64,000 nt of DNA from Bacteroidales bacterium. Its GTDB lineage: Bacteria > Bacteroidota > Bacteroidia > Bacteroidales > F082. Position 1 is the first letter of the stretch, and each line of letters begins with the position of its first letter. A model generated the notes under the pieces. That model was given only the letters and a program-made list of their open reading frames with translations. It did not search any database and was not told the DNA's origin. Positions 1-7,373 of the stretch are shown in pieces. The DNA lies in contig JAFXLL010000001.1 in NCBI GenBank assembly GCA_017531225.1, positions 1 to 64,000 on the forward strand. The letters are read 5' to 3'. The translations under genes were made by a program, and so were the position numbers.

Positions 1-94
1 GCTTGTGAATGTAGTTGATACTGTAGCCTCGCTCCAGCATCTTCATGTACTTCAGCCGATCCTCATACGTGTGTTTTTTCCTCTTTCTTGACAT
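1..94 (-). CDS. IS3-family transposase OrfA, N-terminal fragment (truncated by window edge)
   Basis: The minus strand from the ATG at 92-94 reads MSRKRKKHTYEDRLKYM and goes on to KMLERGYSINYIHK before leaving the window (31 codons). A basic start followed by a YEDRLKYMKMLERGYS-type helix is typical of the helix-turn-helix DNA-binding OrfA of IS3/IS150 elements in Bacteroidales, which recognises the terminal repeats. Only the first helix region is present. A partner OrfB (DDE integrase) made by -1 frameshifting is expected to the left but is not visible. The assignment rests on this short N-terminus plus the adjacent IS-type terminal repeat. Confidence 0.7.
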   Translation of the reverse strand, partial: MSRKRKKHTYEDRLKYMKMLERGYSINYIHK

Positions 95-132
95 AAAAAA
101 CCCCGAAAGTTTTTTGTCCAACTTTCGGGGTT
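95..132 (-). terminator. Hairpin with U-tract ahead of the transposase start
   Basis: AACCCCGAAAGTT (99-111) pairs perfectly with AACTTTCGGGGTT (120-132). On the minus strand the stem is followed by TTTTTT and then immediately by the transposase ATG. It therefore looks like an intrinsic terminator facing leftward transcription, and one arm is the IS terminal repeat itself. It could also end the transcript of the lipoprotein gene to its right. Confidence 0.65.
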
Positions 133-180
133 CAGGTCAGAAAAGCAGCCCTATTTTTATGTTACGCGTATGAATGAAAA

Positions 181-1059
181 TTATTGATACTCGTAATAGG
201 TAGAGTATGAATATGAATAATCCTCTTCACGTCTTGATCTCATTACCATGGTTGGATAGTTGTCGCCATCATACTGGTAATTGTAGGTGTAAATATAAGG
301 ATTTTCGCCAACCCATGTTCTCATGACCTGTGTCGGGTTGTTTTTTGAGTAGAAGCTCGTAACGACATCACCCTCCATACCATAGCCGAGGAAACCTTTA
401 AGCGGGTTAATCTTGTCATCGTAGGAGATGTTGATGTTCAGTACGTCACCATCATCCCAAGAAGCCATAACTTGGGAAATGTTATCGCCAGTCCAGGTGC
501 ACTTGTAGGTGACAAATTCCACGCCTTTGGTAGCGACGGCCTTTTCTGTGAATTCAACCAACATTTCGTTGACTTCTGAGGTGAAAGGCAACACAGAGGC
601 AAAGAGACGTGACTCATGATTGGATTTGGTGTCATAATAAGTTACTCTCAACTCCGACAATTTCTTGTTGTTGTAAACAAAGGAGACTGATCCTTCAGGT
701 TTTCCACCGTGGTTGATATTGGCAGTCTTCAGATATTTGCCATCATAATCGAAAGTAATGTATTCTGAGTTTTCGTAAACGTCAATACGGGTGAGGCGAT
801 TCCCGTCGTATGTGAAGTTTTCGGTGTAACTGCCATCGTTAAAGTATTGAATGCTGCTCAAGGTCTTGTTGTCCCAAGTCCATTTTTCAGCCAAATACCT
901 TTGTGCTTCATAATGAGTTCCATTATAGTCCTCTGATGAGGCTTTGTAAACCATATTGATTTTCTTTTTAGGGTTGTATACACCATCCTTGGTGCATGAT
1001 GCCATGAAGGCAACGATCAACATGCCTAAAACAATCGGAAAGAATTTGAATTTTTTCAT
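181..1059 (-). CDS. Exported lipoprotein with RHS/YD-like beta repeats, function unknown
   Basis: A 292-residue protein starting MKKFKFFPIVLGMLIVAF with lipobox FMASC, so exported and lipidated at the cysteine. The body carries a loose repeat of the form (T/I)xF-x-Y-(D/N)-G/N-x-x-L, for example ENFTYDGNRLTRI, ITFDYDGKYLKTA and VSFVYNNKKLSEL. This recalls YD repeats in Bacteroidales DUF4595-type lipoproteins and suggests an all-beta surface or periplasmic protein. I chose this ATG rather than one 17 codons upstream because it begins the signal peptide and leaves room for a perfect promoter at 1099-1130. It is monocistronic. No catalytic motif is recognisable. Confidence 0.8.
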   Translation of the reverse strand: MKKFKFFPIVLGMLIVAFMASCTKDGVYNPKKKINMVYKASSEDYNGTHYEAQRYLAEKWTWDNKTLSSIQYFNDGSYTENFTYDGNRLTRIDVYENSEYITFDYDGKYLKTANINHGGKPEGSVSFVYNNKKLSELRVTYYDTKSNHESRLFASVLPFTSEVNEMLVEFTEKAVATKGVEFVTYKCTWTGDNISQVMASWDDGDVLNINISYDDKINPLKGFLGYGMEGDVVTSFYSKNNPTQVMRTWVGENPYIYTYNYQYDGDNYPTMVMRSRREEDYSYSYSTYYEYQ

Positions 1060-1098
1060 GTGTTTATAATTTAATTGGTTAAGTTCGTATACTGTATG

Positions 1099-1130
1099 CA
1101 AAATTAGCATAATCTTTTTATATTTGCAAA
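1099..1130 (-). promoter_or_regulatory. Bacteroidales-type promoter for the lipoprotein gene
   Basis: On the minus strand a -33 TTTG (plus-strand CAAA at 1127-1130), a 20-bp spacer and a -7 box TAATTTTG (1099-1106) match the TTTG-N(19-20)-TAnnTTTG consensus. It points into the gene starting at 1059 and overlaps the opposing -7 box at 1119-1126. Confidence 0.7.
1119..1126 (+). promoter_or_regulatory. -7 box for rbfA
   Basis: TATATTTG matches TAnnTTTG, 30 bp upstream of the rbfA ATG. No good -33 TTTG lies at the expected distance. It sits between the -7 and -33 elements of the divergent promoter at 1099-1130, so the two polymerases would compete. Confidence 0.5.
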
Positions 1131-1155
1131 TCTTTAGTAGAAAATTTTAAAAACG

Positions 1156-1500
1156 ATGGACAATAAACGTCTCGATAAGGTAAATAAATTGATATTGAAA
1201 GAATTGGGCGATATCTTTCAGAAAGACTTGAAGCCTGCGGTGCCTTCACTGATGATCACGGTGACCCATGTGAAGGTGACTTCGGATTTGGGTTACGCCA
1301 ATGTGTACCTGAGCATTTTTGGCGTTGACGACAAGAAAAAGGTGGTTGAGGAGGTCGGTGCCAACGCTCGCGCCATCCGTGGCTTGCTCGGCAACCGTAT
1401 CCGTCACCAAATGCGCGTCATCCCTGAACTACGCTTCTTCGAAGATGACTCGCTGGATTATATTGAGAATATCGACAACCTTTTACATTCCGGAAAGTGA
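1156..1500 (+). CDS. rbfA: Ribosome-binding factor A
   Basis: A 114-residue protein of the normal RbfA length. The KH-like fold is recognisable from the start MDNKRLDKVNKLILKELGDI, the central VTHVKVTSDLGYANVYLSIFG strand-turn-strand and the terminal FFEDDSLDYIENIDNLLH. RbfA binds the 30S subunit near the 5' helix of 16S rRNA and helps late small-subunit maturation, notably in the cold. The stop codon overlaps the GTG start of the downstream permease gene (GTGA), indicating translational coupling. A -7 box lies at 1119-1126. Confidence 0.95.
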   Translation: MDNKRLDKVNKLILKELGDIFQKDLKPAVPSLMITVTHVKVTSDLGYANVYLSIFGVDDKKKVVEEVGANARAIRGLLGNRIRHQMRVIPELRFFEDDSLDYIENIDNLLHSGK

Positions 1501-2711
1501 GACTACCGCTGTTCATAGCAAACCGTTACCTGGTAGGCAAAAAAAGCCAGAACCTCATTAATATCATCACGTGGATTTCCATTATCGGTATTGGAGTGGG
1601 CTCATTTGCGCTGATCGTGGTTTTGTCGGCATTCAACGGACTCGAGCAGGTGATATCGTCTATGAACAACCGTCTTACGCCTGACATTCAAGTGGCTCCC
1701 GTCAAAGGCAAAACCTTGGATTTGACTGCGTTTCCTTTGGGAAAGATCAAAGAGATGCCAGGGGTGACCCATGTGGTCCCGACACTCACCGAGGATGCCT
1801 TGTTCCGTGTTGACGATAAGCAGCATATTGGTCAAGTGAAGGGCGTGGGCATTGAATATCAGGAGATAGAGCGGTTACATGAAGTGGTTCCTGGCGAAAC
1901 GGGAATGTTGCTTTCAGAAGATGGACATAACTTTGCCATTCCAGGAACGGGAGTGGCGTGGCGTTTAGGTATTAATGCGTATAACCCCTATGCCATGTTG
2001 CGGGTGTATGTGCCCAAACGGGGTAACGCCTCGCAGATGAGCCTCGAAAGCGGCTTCAATGCCGATATCCTGACGGTGCAGAGTGTGTTTGTGACCCAAC
2101 AGGAGATAGATGAAAAGCTTGTGTTGGTACCATACGAATGGCTTTCAAATCTATTGGAATACAAGGACAAAGCCTCTAATGTAGAGATTTTCTTGGAGCC
2201 TAAGGCAGAGGTGGGTCAGATCAAGAAAGAGGTGAAAGCCTTGCTTGGCGATGGCTTTACTGTGAAAGATCAACAGGAGCAGCAGGAAACCCTTTATAAA
2301 ATTATGCGTTCCGAAAAATGGGCAGTCTACGTCATCCTGACTTTCATTCTGATATTGGCCACTTTCAATGTGGTGGGGTCACTGTCCATGTTGATGATCG
2401 ATAAGCGCAAGGATACGGAAATATTGAAGTCGATGGGCGCCGACAATCATTTGATTCAAAAGATTTTTATGAACGAAGGCCTGCTGATCTCAGTGGCCGG
2501 CGGCGTCATCGGGTTGCTATTGGGTATTCTGTTGGTGCTCCTACAGCAGCGATTCGGTTTTGTGAAGTTTGGCGGTGGCGGTAACTACATCGTGGATGCC
2601 TATCCCGTCATGCTGAAGTTGAAGGACGTAATACTGATTTTCACCACTATCTTCGTGGTGGGTTGCACTTCGGCTTTCCTCACTGTGCGTCATGCGATGC
2701 GGAGGAACTGA
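1497..2711 (+). CDS. FtsX-type ABC transporter permease (LolC/LolE-like)
   Basis: A 404-residue inner-membrane protein that starts at a GTG overlapping the rbfA stop. It shows the MacB/FtsX permease layout. A first TM helix at about residues 22-48 (IITWISIIGIGVGSFALIVV) precedes a periplasmic MacB_PCD-like domain at about 49-270. Three TM helices follow, including VYVILTFILILATFNVVGSLSMLMIDKRKDTEILKSMG with the coupling-helix motif. This resembles LolC/E, which extract lipoproteins from the inner membrane for delivery to LolA. The LolD-type ATPase is not nearby, as is common in Bacteroidota. The 3' end overlaps the convergent rsmA by 32 bp. The substrate is inferred, not shown. Confidence 0.85.
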   Translation: MRLPLFIANRYLVGKKSQNLINIITWISIIGIGVGSFALIVVLSAFNGLEQVISSMNNRLTPDIQVAPVKGKTLDLTAFPLGKIKEMPGVTHVVPTLTEDALFRVDDKQHIGQVKGVGIEYQEIERLHEVVPGETGMLLSEDGHNFAIPGTGVAWRLGINAYNPYAMLRVYVPKRGNASQMSLESGFNADILTVQSVFVTQQEIDEKLVLVPYEWLSNLLEYKDKASNVEIFLEPKAEVGQIKKEVKALLGDGFTVKDQQEQQETLYKIMRSEKWAVYVILTFILILATFNVVGSLSMLMIDKRKDTEILKSMGADNHLIQKIFMNEGLLISVAGGVIGLLLGILLVLLQQRFGFVKFGGGGNYIVDAYPVMLKLKDVILIFTTIFVVGCTSAFLTVRHAMRRN

Positions 2712-3465
2712 TCAAGTTGGTCAAATCTATAAACTCTTTTACGGATAATTGTTCAGGTCTTTTATTGAAGACCTCGTTATCGATAATGTCAGGGCCGAGT
2801 AGGGGACGCAATGAGTTGCGCATGGTCTTGCGGCGTTGGTTGAAGGCCTGCTTGACGATGGTGACAAACAGCTTCTCATCGCAACCCAAGTCGGTGACGG
2901 CGTTGCGCCGCATCTTGATGACGGCTGATTTGACCTTTGGAGGCGGATTGAAGACGTTTTCGTGTACGGTGAAGAGGTAATCGATATCATACCAAGCCTG
3001 CATTAGCACACTCAAGATGCCGTAGGTTTTGCTGCCTTCCTTGGCAGCCATGCGCTCAGCCATCTCTTTCTGCACCATACCCACTACCTCAATGACTTGT
3101 TCCTTGTATTTCAGTACTTGGAAAAAGATTTGACTGCTAATGTTATAAGGGAAATTGCCGATGATGGCCATGTTACGTTGTCCGTACTGGCTAAGGTCGG
3201 CTTTCAGGAAATCGCCGTCAATGAGGCGGTCGCCAAGCATGGGAAAATGGTTTTTCAGGTATTCGATGGACTCCTTGTCGATCTCGATGACGTAGAACTT
3301 TTCCAGGATGTCGTTGACCATGAATTGTGTCAAGACACCGGTGCCTGCGCCTACCTCTATCACCGTCTCTAAGTCGGGCGAGAGTTGATCCACAATCTTG
3401 CGGGCGATGTTTTGGTCGGTCAGGAAATGCTGACCCAAGGCTTTTTTCGGTCTGACTTCGTTCAT
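2680..3465 (-). CDS. rsmA: 16S rRNA (adenine1518/1519-N6)-dimethyltransferase (KsgA)
   Basis: A 261-residue class I SAM methyltransferase. It begins with KALGQHFLTDQNIARKIV, has the SAM loop EVGAGTGVLT and the catalytic NFPYNISSQ motif (usual form NLPYNIS), followed by the KPPKVKSAV-like segment VFNPPPKVKSAVIKM. It dimethylates two adjacent adenines in helix 45 of 16S rRNA late in 30S assembly. The ATG overlaps the stop of the upstream TPR gene (ATGA), making it the last gene of a chained serS-lipoprotein-TPR-rsmA group. Its 3' end overlaps the convergent permease gene. Confidence 0.97.
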   Translation of the reverse strand: MNEVRPKKALGQHFLTDQNIARKIVDQLSPDLETVIEVGAGTGVLTQFMVNDILEKFYVIEIDKESIEYLKNHFPMLGDRLIDGDFLKADLSQYGQRNMAIIGNFPYNISSQIFFQVLKYKEQVIEVVGMVQKEMAERMAAKEGSKTYGILSVLMQAWYDIDYLFTVHENVFNPPPKVKSAVIKMRRNAVTDLGCDEKLFVTIVKQAFNQRRKTMRNSLRPLLGPDIIDNEVFNKRPEQLSVKEFIDLTNLISSSASHDAQ

Positions 3466-4841
3466 AGTTTCCTGTAATTCTTTTTGGCTTGAGCGGTGTA
3501 AAGGCTGGTTGGATATTGGTCGATTAGCTGTTCGTAATGCTGTTTAGCGGCTTCACGGCTCTTAAGCTGTTGGTGTTCAAGCAGGGCGGCTTGCATCAGG
3601 GCGTCATCGGCCATGTAACTGTCGGGAAATTCCTTGACAATTTGCAAGAAGAGAGTATCGGCAGTAACATAGTCTTGTTGTTTGGTCTTGAGTTCAGCTA
3701 GGCGGTAAAGGGCATGAGGCTTGCTAATCTCGTTGCCGTCGAGACAGATGGCTTCAAGGATAGGCAGTGCTTCCTCGTCCCTGTGTTGGTAGATCCTGTA
3801 GTCGGCTCTGGCAAGGCGCTTGAGTTCCATGCCGGAAGTGTCGTATTCGAGGTTGTCGCTGATGATGAGCGATAGGGTCATGGCATCGTTGGCAATGAGC
3901 TTTGAGGTGGCGGCTTTCAGCACATTGAGCTGCGTTTCTGCCCACTCGAACTCTCCGATGAAGTAGCGGAGTTGGGCGTTACGGAAGCGTGCCTCATGGC
4001 CTATAGGCTCATTTTTCATGCTTTTGTCGACTTGGCTATAGAGAAGGGTAGCCTCCCACACTTCGTCAGTGTAAAGGTAGATGTCGGCCAGTTTCAGTTT
4101 TAGTTGGTTCTGTTGGATTTTGTTGCTGGTTTGCCCGATAACCTTTTGCAGGAGTTCGATGGCCTGTGGCGCTTGGTCGAGGTGGTAAGCCATGATGTCG
4201 GCCTGAATTTCCACGAGGTTTGGGTATTCCTTTGATCCGATTTCACTATAGGCATCTTCAATGCGACGGCTCAAGCGTTCGTAAGTGGCTTTGTCCTCAA
4301 TGTGATTGATCTTACAGAGTTGGCTCTCGGTCTTGACGGCACCCACCATGGCATCGCCATAAAACGGATTGATCTTGCCTTTGGTGATCAGATACTCATA
4401 AGCGTCTTTGGCCAGCTCGTACTGGGCGTTGTCAAAGCATATATGGGCTAAGGTAATGAGTTGAGCGTCCTGGTTGTCGAGGCGTCGATCGAGGCTTTTG
4501 CATTGCTCAAGGGCGATGTCGTAGTCTTCCTGCTGGAGTGCAAACCACATCAGCAACATGGCGAACTGTTCATTTTCGGGTTTCTCCTGGGTCTTTTTCA
4601 GCAGGGCGATGCGCAACTCGTCGGCGATGCTTTTGTTGACATCATAAAGCAGTAGGTTTTGGAGTCGGCTTTTGATGATGTTGTATTGGTTGGGTCTGGC
4701 TTCGAGCTCGAGGAAATAGTATTCAAAGGCCTGCTCGTAGTTGAGCTTGGAATAATAGTAGTTGGCCTTTTCCATGTAGTTTTCCTGGGCGGTTGCCGAT
4801 AGGGTGAGGAAAAGAATGAAAAGAAAGATGGCTTTCCTCAT
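3462..4841 (-). CDS. Exported TPR-repeat protein
   Basis: A 459-residue protein with a cleavable signal peptide (MRKAIFLFILFLTLSATAQ) followed by tetratricopeptide-like helical repeats throughout, e.g. EKANYYYSKLNYEQAFEYYF near the N-terminus and RLAELKTKQQDYVTADTLFLQ and REAAKQHYEQLIDQYPTSLY near the C-terminus. The last repeats resemble the periplasmic TPRs of BamD/YbgF-type proteins, which suggests a cell-envelope scaffold. It overlaps both neighbours by ATGA (lipoprotein upstream, rsmA downstream), so its synthesis is probably coupled to both. A specific partner cannot be named from sequence. Confidence 0.85.
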   Translation of the reverse strand: MRKAIFLFILFLTLSATAQENYMEKANYYYSKLNYEQAFEYYFLELEARPNQYNIIKSRLQNLLLYDVNKSIADELRIALLKKTQEKPENEQFAMLLMWFALQQEDYDIALEQCKSLDRRLDNQDAQLITLAHICFDNAQYELAKDAYEYLITKGKINPFYGDAMVGAVKTESQLCKINHIEDKATYERLSRRIEDAYSEIGSKEYPNLVEIQADIMAYHLDQAPQAIELLQKVIGQTSNKIQQNQLKLKLADIYLYTDEVWEATLLYSQVDKSMKNEPIGHEARFRNAQLRYFIGEFEWAETQLNVLKAATSKLIANDAMTLSLIISDNLEYDTSGMELKRLARADYRIYQHRDEEALPILEAICLDGNEISKPHALYRLAELKTKQQDYVTADTLFLQIVKEFPDSYMADDALMQAALLEHQQLKSREAAKQHYEQLIDQYPTSLYTAQAKKNYRKL

Positions 4842-5344
4842 TTCGATTCGGCTTTACAGATGCTTTTTTTCAACGACTGCAGGGCTTGGTCTTGGGAAGA
4901 GAGCCTGTCTTGGAAATAAAGCACGCGATTGTGGAGCGTGTCGGCCGAGGCGGCTTCATCGCTCAGATAGATGCTGAAGAGTGAGTCGTTGATGTGTTTG
5001 TTGTCGAGGTCGTACTGCAGGTCACTGAGCTGTTGGCGGATGAAGGCGTGGTCATGCCGCATGACAGGCAGCATCTCGTTGAATTGGCGGAGGTAGGCTT
5101 GGGCGAGGTTGAGGATGTCGAAGTATTCGTTGACATCGTCTTTTTGGGCATACTGCAACATGGAGTCGCACCAAAGGAAATCAGCTTGCAAGCGGTCCTG
5201 ATAGTTGTCTTGCATTCGGTCGAGTGCAATGCTATCTTGTTTCAGCTGTTCCTGAAGTTGTGCGATAGGTTCTTTCCTGCTTTGGCATGCGATGCATGCC
5301 AAAAGCAGGAAAGCGATGGCTATGATGTTACGAAATGATGTCAA
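4838..5344 (-). CDS. Small helical lipoprotein, unknown function (TTG start)
   Basis: A 168-residue protein with signal sequence SFRNIIAIAFLLLACIACQSRKEP; either Cys17 (LLAC) or Cys20 (IAC) could be the lipidated residue. The rest is strongly helical and coiled-coil-like (IAQLQEQLKQDSIALDRMQD). The only start that includes the signal peptide is a TTG at 5342-5344, inside the last codons of serS (17-bp overlap); no in-frame ATG exists upstream of the signal. It overlaps the downstream TPR gene by ATGA. The pairing of a helical lipoprotein with an exported TPR protein suggests they work together at the envelope, which is inference. Confidence 0.75.
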   Translation of the reverse strand: MTSFRNIIAIAFLLLACIACQSRKEPIAQLQEQLKQDSIALDRMQDNYQDRLQADFLWCDSMLQYAQKDDVNEYFDILNLAQAYLRQFNEMLPVMRHDHAFIRQQLSDLQYDLDNKHINDSLFSIYLSDEAASADTLHNRVLYFQDRLSSQDQALQSLKKSICKAESK

Positions 5345-6599
5345 AGCCGGTATATTTTTGGAGGGCTTTCGGGATGTAGATGCCCTCGGGTGTCTGATGG
5401 TCTTCGAGCAGTGCAGCCACGATGCGGGGCAATGCCAGGGCGCTGCCGTTGAGGGTGTGCACGAGTTGGATGTTACCGTTCTTGTCCTTATAACGGAGCT
5501 TCAAGCGGTTGGCTTGGAAGGTTTCGAAGTTGGAGACTGAGCTTACTTCAAGCCAGAGCTGTTGGGCAGCTGACCACACCTCAAAGTCGTAGGTAGTGGC
5601 GGAGGTGAAGCTCATGTCGCCACCGCAGAGGTGCAGGATGCGGAAGGGAAGTTCCAGTTTGCGGAGCAGTCCGGCCACATGGTTCTTCATGGCCTCGAGA
5701 CGGTCGTAGGAACCCACTGGATTGGCGATTTCCACGATTTCCACCTTGTCGAACTGGTGCAGACGGTTCAGACCACGGACGTTCTTGCCGTATGAACCGG
5801 CTTCACGGCGGAAGCAATTGGAGTAACCCACGGTCTTGATGGGCAGCTGTTCTTCCTTGACGATGGTGTCGCGGAACATGTTGGTCAGCGGTACTTCGGC
5901 GGTGGGGATGAGGTAGAAGCCATCCAACGGCACGGCATACATCTGGGCTTCCTTGTCGGGGAGCTGTCCAGTGGCGTAGGCTGAGGCCTCGTTCACCACG
6001 ACGGGTGGTTGGGTCTCGTTGTAGCCAGCAGCCGAGGCTTCATCGAGGAAGAAGTTGATGAGGGCACGTTGTAGCTTGGCACCTTTGCCTTTATAGAAGG
6101 GGAAACCGGCACCGGTGACCTTGTTGCCGAGGTCGAAGTCGGCCAGGCCATATTGGTTGAGCAGTTCCCAGTGAGGCTTGGCGCCTTCGTAGAGCTGGGG
6201 CATGTCGCCTTCCTGATGCACGTTGACGTTGTCGGCAGCGGAGGTGCCACGGGGTACGTCGATACGAGGCGTATTGGGGATTTCCACGAGCTTGGTCTGG
6301 ATCTCTTGTTTGATGGCCTCAAGCCTGTCGGCGAGGGTCTTTCCGAGTTCCTTCATCTCGTTGTTTTTGGCTTTCAGTTCATTGGCTTCGGCGGCTTTGC
6401 CTTGTTTATAGAGGTCGCCGATGACGCGTGCGTTGTTGTTGAGCGCTGCCAGGGTTTCGTCGCACTGCTTCTGAGTAGCGCGGCGTTCGTCGTCCAGCTT
6501 CAGGATCTCGTCGATCAACGCGACGTTGTTGAAGTTCTTGATGGACAGACGTTCGATCACTTCTTCTTTGTGGTCTCTGATGTAGGATAATACTAACAT
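5328..6599 (-). CDS. serS: Seryl-tRNA synthetase
   Basis: A 423-residue class II synthetase, the usual length. It has the long N-terminal antiparallel coiled-coil arm (about residues 30-105: LDDERRATQKQCDETLAALN...) that contacts the tRNA-Ser variable arm. Motif 2 is NCFRREAGSYGKNVRGLNRLHQF (FRxE...R) and motif 3 is TLNGSALALPRIVAALLEDHQ. It charges tRNA-Ser and, through SelA pathways where present, tRNA-Sec. A -7 box TATCTTTG at 6626-6633 lies just upstream, inside the gap after the rpmA terminator. It is the first gene of a chained group ending in rsmA. Confidence 0.98.
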   Translation of the reverse strand: MLVLSYIRDHKEEVIERLSIKNFNNVALIDEILKLDDERRATQKQCDETLAALNNNARVIGDLYKQGKAAEANELKAKNNEMKELGKTLADRLEAIKQEIQTKLVEIPNTPRIDVPRGTSAADNVNVHQEGDMPQLYEGAKPHWELLNQYGLADFDLGNKVTGAGFPFYKGKGAKLQRALINFFLDEASAAGYNETQPPVVVNEASAYATGQLPDKEAQMYAVPLDGFYLIPTAEVPLTNMFRDTIVKEEQLPIKTVGYSNCFRREAGSYGKNVRGLNRLHQFDKVEIVEIANPVGSYDRLEAMKNHVAGLLRKLELPFRILHLCGGDMSFTSATTYDFEVWSAAQQLWLEVSSVSNFETFQANRLKLRYKDKNGNIQLVHTLNGSALALPRIVAALLEDHQTPEGIYIPKALQKYTGFDIIS

Positions 6600-6625
6600 T
6601 GCTTGACGCTATTTGGATTTGCTCG

Positions 6626-6633
6626 CAAAGATA
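6626..6633 (-). promoter_or_regulatory. -7 box for serS
   Basis: On the minus strand TATCTTTG fits TAnnTTTG, 27 bp upstream of the serS ATG. It begins just after the U-tract of the rplU-rpmA terminator, so the -33 region overlaps that hairpin. Confidence 0.55.
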
Positions 6634-6636
6634 AAC

Positions 6637-6668
6637 GAAAAAAACCGACCACCGTAATGATGGTCGGT
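6637..6668 (-). terminator. Intrinsic terminator after rpmA
   Basis: ACCGACCA (6644-6651) and TGGTCGGT (6661-6668) form an 8-bp stem. On the minus strand it is followed by a run of seven T, 26 bp past the rpmA stop codon. Confidence 0.85.
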
Positions 6669-6693
6669 AAAAAATGTATGTGATGAGTGATTT

Positions 6694-6966
6694 TTATTCG
6701 GCGATTGTACCTTCGACGGGGACGATGGAGACGAATGACTTGTTGTCTTTCTTCTTCACGAACTCCACGATGCCGTCACATTTGGCATAGAGGGTGTGGT
6801 CTTTGCCCATACCTACGTTCTTGCCAGGGTTGTGCTTGGTGCCGCGCTGACGGACGATGATGTTGCCAGCAATAGCAGCTTGTCCACCGAAAATCTTAAC
6901 TCCGAGTCGCTTACTAGCGGACTCACGACCATTCTCGGAACTACCGACGCCTTTCTTGTGTGCCAT
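6694..6966 (-). CDS. rpmA: 50S ribosomal protein L27
   Basis: A 90-residue protein starting [20 protein letters not shown], the invariant N-terminus of L27 that reaches toward the peptidyl-transferase centre. It continues with [28 protein letters not shown]. No N-terminal propeptide of the Firmicutes type is present. It lies 23 bp downstream of rplU, the conserved L21-L27 pairing, and is followed by an intrinsic terminator. Confidence 0.98.
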   Translation of the reverse strand: MAHKKGVGSSENGRESASKRLGVKIFGGQAAIAGNIIVRQRGTKHNPGKNVGMGKDHTLYAKCDGIVEFVKKKDNKSFVSIVPVEGTIAE

Positions 6967-6989
6967 ATCTTATTCTGTTTTTCGGATTA

Positions 6990-7301
6990 TTACTCAGTGA
7001 TGCTGTCGATGACGACCTTGCTCAAGTACTGGCGATGGCCGTTGGAGGTCTGGTAACCTTTTCTTCTCTTCTTCTTGAAAACGATGACCTTGTTGCCCTT
7101 GCAGTGCTCTTTAATCGTCGCCTCGACGTTGGCACCGGCTACGGTAGGAGTTCCAACCTTGGTTGCGCCTTCGTTGTCAATCAATAAAACTTTGTCGAAA
7201 GAAACCTTGCTTCCTTCTTCACCTTGCAGTCTGTTGACGAAGATCTCTTGACCGTTCGTGACTTTGAACTGCTGTCCTGCTATTTCTACAATTGCGTACA
7301 T
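6990..7301 (-). CDS. rplU: 50S ribosomal protein L21
   Basis: A 103-residue protein starting [20 protein letters not shown] and ending in the [21 protein letters not shown] region typical of L21, which binds 23S rRNA beside L20. The ATG at 7299-7301 was chosen over one 11 codons upstream because it gives the family N-terminus, and because the promoter -7 box at 7322-7329 lies between the two. It is cotranscribed with rpmA. Confidence 0.98.
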   Translation of the reverse strand: MYAIVEIAGQQFKVTNGQEIFVNRLQGEEGSKVSFDKVLLIDNEGATKVGTPTVAGANVEATIKEHCKGNKVIVFKKKRRKGYQTSNGHRQYLSKVVIDSITE

Positions 7302-7321
7302 GTCTCTAAATTTTCGGACTG

Positions 7322-7351
7322 CAAAATTACACATTTTTTTGATTGTGCAAC
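7322..7351 (-). promoter_or_regulatory. Promoter of rplU-rpmA
   Basis: On the minus strand a -7 box TAATTTTG (7322-7329) sits 18 bp from GTTG (7348-7351), close to the Bacteroidales consensus and 20 bp ahead of the rplU ATG. Confidence 0.65.
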
Positions 7352-7373
7352 TAAAACTTTGATTTTTTACGAA

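Larger units (their letters stand above)
1..139 (-). mobile_element. IS3-family (IS150-like) element, left end only
   Basis: The right boundary is at about 139. Read on the minus strand the element begins TGACCTGAACCCCGAAAGTT and continues GGACA, closely resembling IS150-group IS3 terminal repeats (TGACCTG..CCCC.AAAGTTGGACA form). A transposase orfA starts about 45 bases inside. The rest of the element lies outside the window, so the other end and the target duplication cannot be seen. It sits about 40 bp past the stop codon of the lipoprotein gene at 181-1059. Confidence 0.75.
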
